64,000 bases of DNA, taken from NCBI GenBank assembly GCA_964450725.1, contig CAYVGO010000007.1:1-64000 (forward strand). The letters run 5' to 3'. Below the pieces are notes generated by a model. The model saw only the letters and a list, made by a program, of their open reading frames with translations. It ran no database searches and had not been told where the DNA came from. This document shows, piece by piece, positions 59,878 to 64,000 of the stretch. Position 1 is the stretch's first letter. Each line of letters opens with the position of its first letter. The stretch is from CAYVGO01 sp964450725 (GTDB lineage: Bacteria; Bacteroidota; Bacteroidia; Bacteroidales; UBA932). A program made the position numbers and the translations under genes.

Positions 59878-61155
59878 TTAATTATTTTGAATATGTTTTA
59901 AATTGTAAATGGCAATCAGCAATTGCATTTCATGTAAAATTTTATTCTGAAAAGCCAATCGCTCATCATTGGTAAATTTAATATAATCTATGGTTGACAA
60001 CATACCTTGCTGTAATTTAGTTTCCGCTGACTGACGTACATTTCTACGTAAATCAATCATTTTTGTATCACTTTCTATGAGTTGTTGAATTTTCGTAATT
60101 TCGTCTTGGTATTTTTGCTTTTCCAAGTCATTATTCAATAAAAATGTTGCTTTTTGTATGGCTACAGTTTCTTTTTGAATATCTAATAATCGCTTGTCAT
60201 TTTTGGCTGTAAAAAATCCTGAAATATTCCATTGTAACTTTAATCCTACAACCCCCATCGGCATAAAATCGTTACTAAAATAATTAAAACCCGGTGCTCC
60301 GAATCCTCCTTGTAAGTACAAACTCAATCGAGGAGAATTGGCAATATTGATGTTTTTTTTATGAAAATCAAAAATTCGGCTTTGTGCTTCATATAAAGCC
60401 AATTCCGGACGTTGATTTTCTGTATTTTCTGCCGGCATTTCAACTGTTGGTACCTCTAATATGGTTTCTTCCCGTAAAGGTTTTTGTATAAAGGTTGACA
60501 AAGCATGTAAATAGTTTATTTTCATACTCTTCATCTGTATTCCCTGTTGATCAAGTTGAATAATTTCTGCTTGTAATAAGTCTAAATCGGTCATACTTGC
60601 CATCTCATTTTTATACATTGACTGTAGTTTTTCGACACTCGCCAACAATGTATTTTTCGTAATTTCAAGTTGTTCCAATTGTTTATCTATCAGTAAAACT
60701 CCAAGATAAATTTGATTGATTTGCTGACGTATCGCATATAGCGTTGTTGTAACTTGCTCATTCTGGATTTGGGCATTAGCAATAGCAATATTTTTCTGAT
60801 TTTTCAATGGCTGTATTCCCTGAAACAACAACTGTTCTACAGTAAGTGCAATTTGATACTGGTCTTTTCTAACAGAATAAGAAAAATCAACAGGAAACGG
60901 CAGTATAGATGAGTTAATAGAAGGTACTTCATTTTGTAAAGTGGCTTTGCCAGTAAAGACAACTTGCGGAAAATAGAACGCATTAGCATTAGAAATCGAA
61001 TATTCTTTAGATTGCTCTATAAGATTCATTTGTTTGATAACCGGATAGTTATCTTTTGCCCACAATTGACAGGAGTCTAAGATCAAAACTTGTTGTGCGT
61101 ATGCAGGAAATCCTAAAAAGAAGAATATTACGTAAAATATTTTACGAGAAGACAT
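59878..61155 (-). CDS. TolC-like outer membrane efflux protein
   Basis: From ATG 61155 (MSSRKIFYVIFFFLGFPAYAQ) the protein has 425 residues with a clear signal peptide. Two OEP domains with long helices are seen (ISNANAFYFPQVVFTGKATLQNEV, QEKEQ-rich segments such as LLDIQKETVAIQKATFLLNNDLEKQKYQDEITKI), as in TolC. It forms the exit duct of the six-gene exporter. It is the first gene of the unit, with a -7 element at 61188-61195. Confidence 0.92.
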   Translation of the reverse strand: MSSRKIFYVIFFFLGFPAYAQQVLILDSCQLWAKDNYPVIKQMNLIEQSKEYSISNANAFYFPQVVFTGKATLQNEVPSINSSILPFPVDFSYSVRKDQYQIALTVEQLLFQGIQPLKNQKNIAIANAQIQNEQVTTTLYAIRQQINQIYLGVLLIDKQLEQLEITKNTLLASVEKLQSMYKNEMASMTDLDLLQAEIIQLDQQGIQMKSMKINYLHALSTFIQKPLREETILEVPTVEMPAENTENQRPELALYEAQSRIFDFHKKNINIANSPRLSLYLQGGFGAPGFNYFSNDFMPMGVVGLKLQWNISGFFTAKNDKRLLDIQKETVAIQKATFLLNNDLEKQKYQDEITKIQQLIESDTKMIDLRRNVRQSAETKLQQGMLSTIDYIKFTNDERLAFQNKILHEMQLLIAIYNLKHIQNN

Positions 61156-61187
61156 AAATAAGTCTATTTTTAAAATCAACAACGCAA

Positions 61188-61195
61188 CAAAGGTA
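61188..61195 (-). promoter_or_regulatory. -7 element of the exporter operon
   Basis: TACCTTTG on the minus strand matches TAnnTTTG, 33 bp before the start codon at 61155. No clear -33 match. Confidence 0.5.
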
Positions 61196-61356
61196 GTAAA
61201 AATTGATATGAGATATAGTGGTGTGTCGGTAAAATTCTTTTTCCAAAAAATATCTAAGAGTCTGTTTCATGTTGAGACACTACGTTTTTGAAAAAATATT
61301 TACACTTGCAATCTAAACTGCCATAAGTCTTGTGGCAACTTTACTCCAATAAAAAT

Positions 61357-61395
61357 ATGGCAACAATTACATTAGAATACAGTCCTCTACAATAA
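61357..61395 (+). pseudogene. Relic of an antitoxin N-terminus
   Basis: A 12-codon frame MATITLEYSPLQ then TAA. MATITLEY is the start I associate with a common family of short Bacteroidetes antitoxins (about 70-80 residues). No continuation is found in the following 300 bp, so it looks like a truncated remnant. The attribution is from memory of the family and could be coincidental. Confidence 0.3.
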
Positions 61396-61694
61396 AGAAA
61401 GTTCAAAAATCAATACACGGTATCGTACATATTTCAGACCCGCAGATGGTAACTATTTTATATTAACATACGAGATACTATGGATTACCGGCTCGTTTAC
61501 GCACCCTTTTTCCAATGCGTAATTTAAAACAAAATATACCCTCATAGGGCTACGCTACCACAAAAACTAAACATTCTGCCATTTTGTCATACTATTGATT
61601 TTGGTATCTTATTTGTAAATTGATGATACGGTCAATGAAATATTGTAACCATTGACCTATTTATCTTTAACCTTTAATCATTATTATTGCATCA
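61396..61694. other. Intergenic region upstream of clpB
   Basis: No gene is recognised. TATCTTTA near 61661 is one mismatch from a -7 element, about 30 bp before the clpB start, but no good -33 match or heat-shock CIRCE-like repeat (TTAGCACTC-N9-GAGTGCTAA) is present. Confidence 0.4.
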
Positions 61695-64000
61695 TGAACC
61701 TAAATCAATTTACAGTAAAAGCACAAGAGGCTATTGAAGGCAGTATTCAATATGCTTTATCCTTATCTCATCAAATTGTAGAACCACTGCATTTACTACA
61801 TCATTTATTACAAGATACGTCAGGAATCACAGGATTATTGTTACAAAAAATCGGATGCGACACCCAAGTGATCCAACGTAAGTTAGATACATCATTACAG
61901 CAACTGCCCAAAGTTACCGGTGGTTCTCCTTCCTATTCGCAATACATGCAGAAGGTTTTACAGCAATCGGTAGCAGAAGCAACAAAGATGAATGATAAAT
62001 TTGTAGCCATAGAACATTTGTTGCTTGCCATGACAGATAGCAATGACATTACTACCCAAATTTTAAGAGAAAACGGCATTACCTATAAAGTGTTATTACA
62101 AACCGTGAAAGAACTTCGCAAAGGAGTAACCGTTGACTCCCAACACCAAGAAATGCAGTTTGACGCTTTAGGGCGTTATGCCGTGAACCTCAACCGGCAG
62201 GCACAAAAAGGTAAATTAGACCCCGTCATTGGCAGAGATCAAGAAATCCGCAGAATATTACAGATATTAAGTCGAAGAACCAAAAATAACCCGATATTGA
62301 TTGGAGAACCGGGTGTGGGAAAAACTGCGGTTGTCGAAGGAATTGCACACAGAATTATCAATAAAGATGTGCCCGACAATCTTCGCAGTAAACAAATCTA
62401 CTCCTTAGACATGGCTGCCTTGATTGCGGGAGCAAAATATAAAGGAGAATTCGAAGAGCGATTGAAAGCCGTGGTAAACGAAGTAATACAATCTGACGGA
62501 GAAGTAGTATTGTTTATTGACGAAATTCATACGCTGGTAGGTGCAGGAAAGAGCGACGGAGCTATGGATGCTGCCAATATTTTAAAGCCGGCACTGGCTC
62601 GCGGTGAGTTAAGGGCAATTGGAGCAACAACCTTAGATGAATATCAAAAATATTTTGAAAAAGACAAAGCCCTTGAAAGACGATTTCAGACCGTAATGAT
62701 TGACGAACCTACTGTTGCAGACACAATCTCTATCTTGAGGGGACTCAAAGAGCGCTATGAGCAACACCACAAAGTACAAATTAAAGATGAAGCGATTATT
62801 GGAGCTGCCGAATTGAGTAACCGATACATCAGCGACAGGTTTTTACCCGATAAAGCCATTGACTTGATTGACGAAGCGGCGAGTAAATTACGGTTAGAAA
62901 TGAATTCAATGCCCGAAAGTATTGATGAAATCAATCGAAAACTCCGCCAATTAGAAATTGAACGAGAAGCCATTAAACGCGAAAATGACGATAAAAAGAT
63001 AGAGGAACTAAATAAAGAAATTGCAACCTTAAAAGAAGAACATAATGTTTTACATTTACGATGGCAAACCGAAAAACAACGCGTAACAGACTTACAAAAG
63101 CAACACAGTTTGATTGAAGATTTGAAGCAGGAGGCCAACATTGCCGAACGTAACGGTGAATATGGAAAAGTGGCGGAAATAAGATACGGAAAAATTAAGG
63201 AGGCAGAAGAGGAGATTGCGCGCATCAGGCAAGAGATAGAAAAAACCGGCGGAATGCAATTGATGAACGAACAAATTACTTATCCTGACATTGCCGAAGT
63301 GGTAGCACGATGGACAGGAATACCTGTAGCCAAAATGTTAGAAGGTGAGAGACAAAAGTTAATTCATTTAGAAGAACGATTACACCAACGCATTATTGGT
63401 CAAGATGAGGCTGTACAAGCCGTAGCCAATGCTATAAGAAGAAATAGGGCAGGATTACAAGATGCTGCAAAACCTATCGGAACATTCATTTTTCTGGGTA
63501 GCACCGGAGTGGGTAAAACAGAACTGGCAAAAGCATTGGCAGAGCAATTATTCAACGATGCGCAAATGATTACCCGTATTGATATGAGTGAATATCAAGA
63601 GCGCCATAGTGTCAGCCGTTTAGTGGGTGCACCTCCCGGATATGTGGGATATGAAGAGGGAGGACAATTGACCGAAGCCGTAAGACGAAAGCCGTTTAGC
63701 GTAGTACTTTTTGATGAAATAGAAAAAGCACATCCGGATGTGTTCAACATTTTGCTCCAGATTTTAGATGACGGAAGGTTAACCGACAACAAAGGCCGGA
63801 CTGTAAATTTCAAAAATACGATGATTATCATGACCTCTAACATCGGGTCAAGTTACATTATGGAACAATTGGAAAAAATGAACAGTAAAAACCGGGAACA
63901 AATTTTAGAGCAGACACAGATAAAAGTAATGGAGATGCTTAAACAGCAAGTAAGGCCTGAATTCTTAAATAGAATTGACGATATTATTCTCTTTTCTCCG
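61695..64000 (+). CDS. clpB: ATP-dependent chaperone ClpB (3' truncated by window)
   Basis: ClpB is the hexameric disaggregase that works with DnaK. The visible 768 codons (family length about 860) contain the N-terminal Clp-N repeats (FTVKAQEAIEGSIQYALSLSHQ, FVAIEHLLLAM), AAA1 with Walker A GEPGVGKT (about 204-211) and Walker B VVLFIDEIHTLVGAG, the long middle-domain coiled coil (about 400-525), which distinguishes ClpB from ClpA and ClpC, and AAA2 with GSTGVGKT (about 602-609) and VVLFDEIEKAH. It runs off the window after FLNRIDDIILFSP. No frame break is seen. Confidence 0.97.

Noticed and set aside
1..64000. tRNA, rRNA or other housekeeping RNA genes.
   Set aside because: Intergenic regions were read for tRNA-like arms and known RNA sequence cores; none was found, but a covariance-model scan would be decisive.

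Overview
The window is a low-GC chromosomal segment from a member of the Bacteroidetes, most likely the order Bacteroidales. Three things point there. Promoters repeatedly match the Bacteroidetes consensus (TTG or TTTG, 18-21 bases, TAnnTTTG). Several families are largely confined to the phylum: the HU/CCDC81-like SPOR protein, DUF4293, DUF2027-Smr, the NagB-like/PIG-L fusion, the C10 peptidase and GH92. The acetate kinase and methylmalonyl-CoA mutase subunit fit an acetate and propionate/succinate fermenter. I see no rRNA, tRNA, CRISPR array, prophage or transposase. Layout: 1-4.84 kb holds rimP-nusA-infB on the minus strand with its own promoter and a leader hairpin. 4.98-7.08 kb holds tsaE and a stand-alone TrpB2-type tryptophan synthase beta subunit behind a complete attenuator (promoter, leader peptide with three consecutive Trp codons, terminator). 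7.2-9.6 kb (plus) carries a FadR-type regulator, a secreted DUF2264 protein and an ArsC/Spx-like protein. 9.7-17.6 kb (minus) is a long run from the HU/SPOR membrane protein through DUF4293, DUF2027-Smr, a MacB-like ABC ATPase and permease to a calcium P-type ATPase. 17.9-20.5 kb (plus) has an acyl-CoA synthetase and a polysaccharide deacetylase. 20.5-32.4 kb (minus) has the NagB-like/PIG-L fusion, lgt, an OmpA lipoprotein, an AsmA-like protein, a TonB receptor, ackA, a lipid kinase and an Rpn-family nuclease, with tyrS (to 33.7 kb) at the head of the last group. 33.9-38.6 kb (plus) has tadA, a Phd/YoeB-type toxin-antitoxin pair, a GH92 alpha-mannosidase, DUF1287 and DUF1893. 38.7-38.8 kb is an unusual cluster of nested perfect palindromes beside an HU-like gene. 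39.8-42.8 kb holds a pyrimidine-dimer-glycosylase-like gene and a self-contained two-gene unit: a cytoplasmic trypsin-like protease with a zinc ribbon plus a partner protein. 42.9-48.3 kb (minus) has two paralogous beta-propeller proteins bracketing an AraC regulator, a PIN toxin-antitoxin pair and an orphan mutA. 48.5-50.5 kb is dsbD. 50.9-54.6 kb is a secreted C10 cysteine protease with a Big2-SUMF lipoprotein. 54.8-61.2 kb is a six-gene TolC-HlyD-ABC exporter. The window ends inside clpB. The observations most worth a second look are the Trp attenuator on an isolated TrpB2 gene, the compact protease/partner cassette with its own promoter and terminator, the leader hairpin of rimP, the altered active site of the NagB-like domain, the nested palindromes, and three probable gene relics in otherwise empty intergenic DNA. 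All family calls were made by eye from motifs and remembered family patterns; no database search was run.
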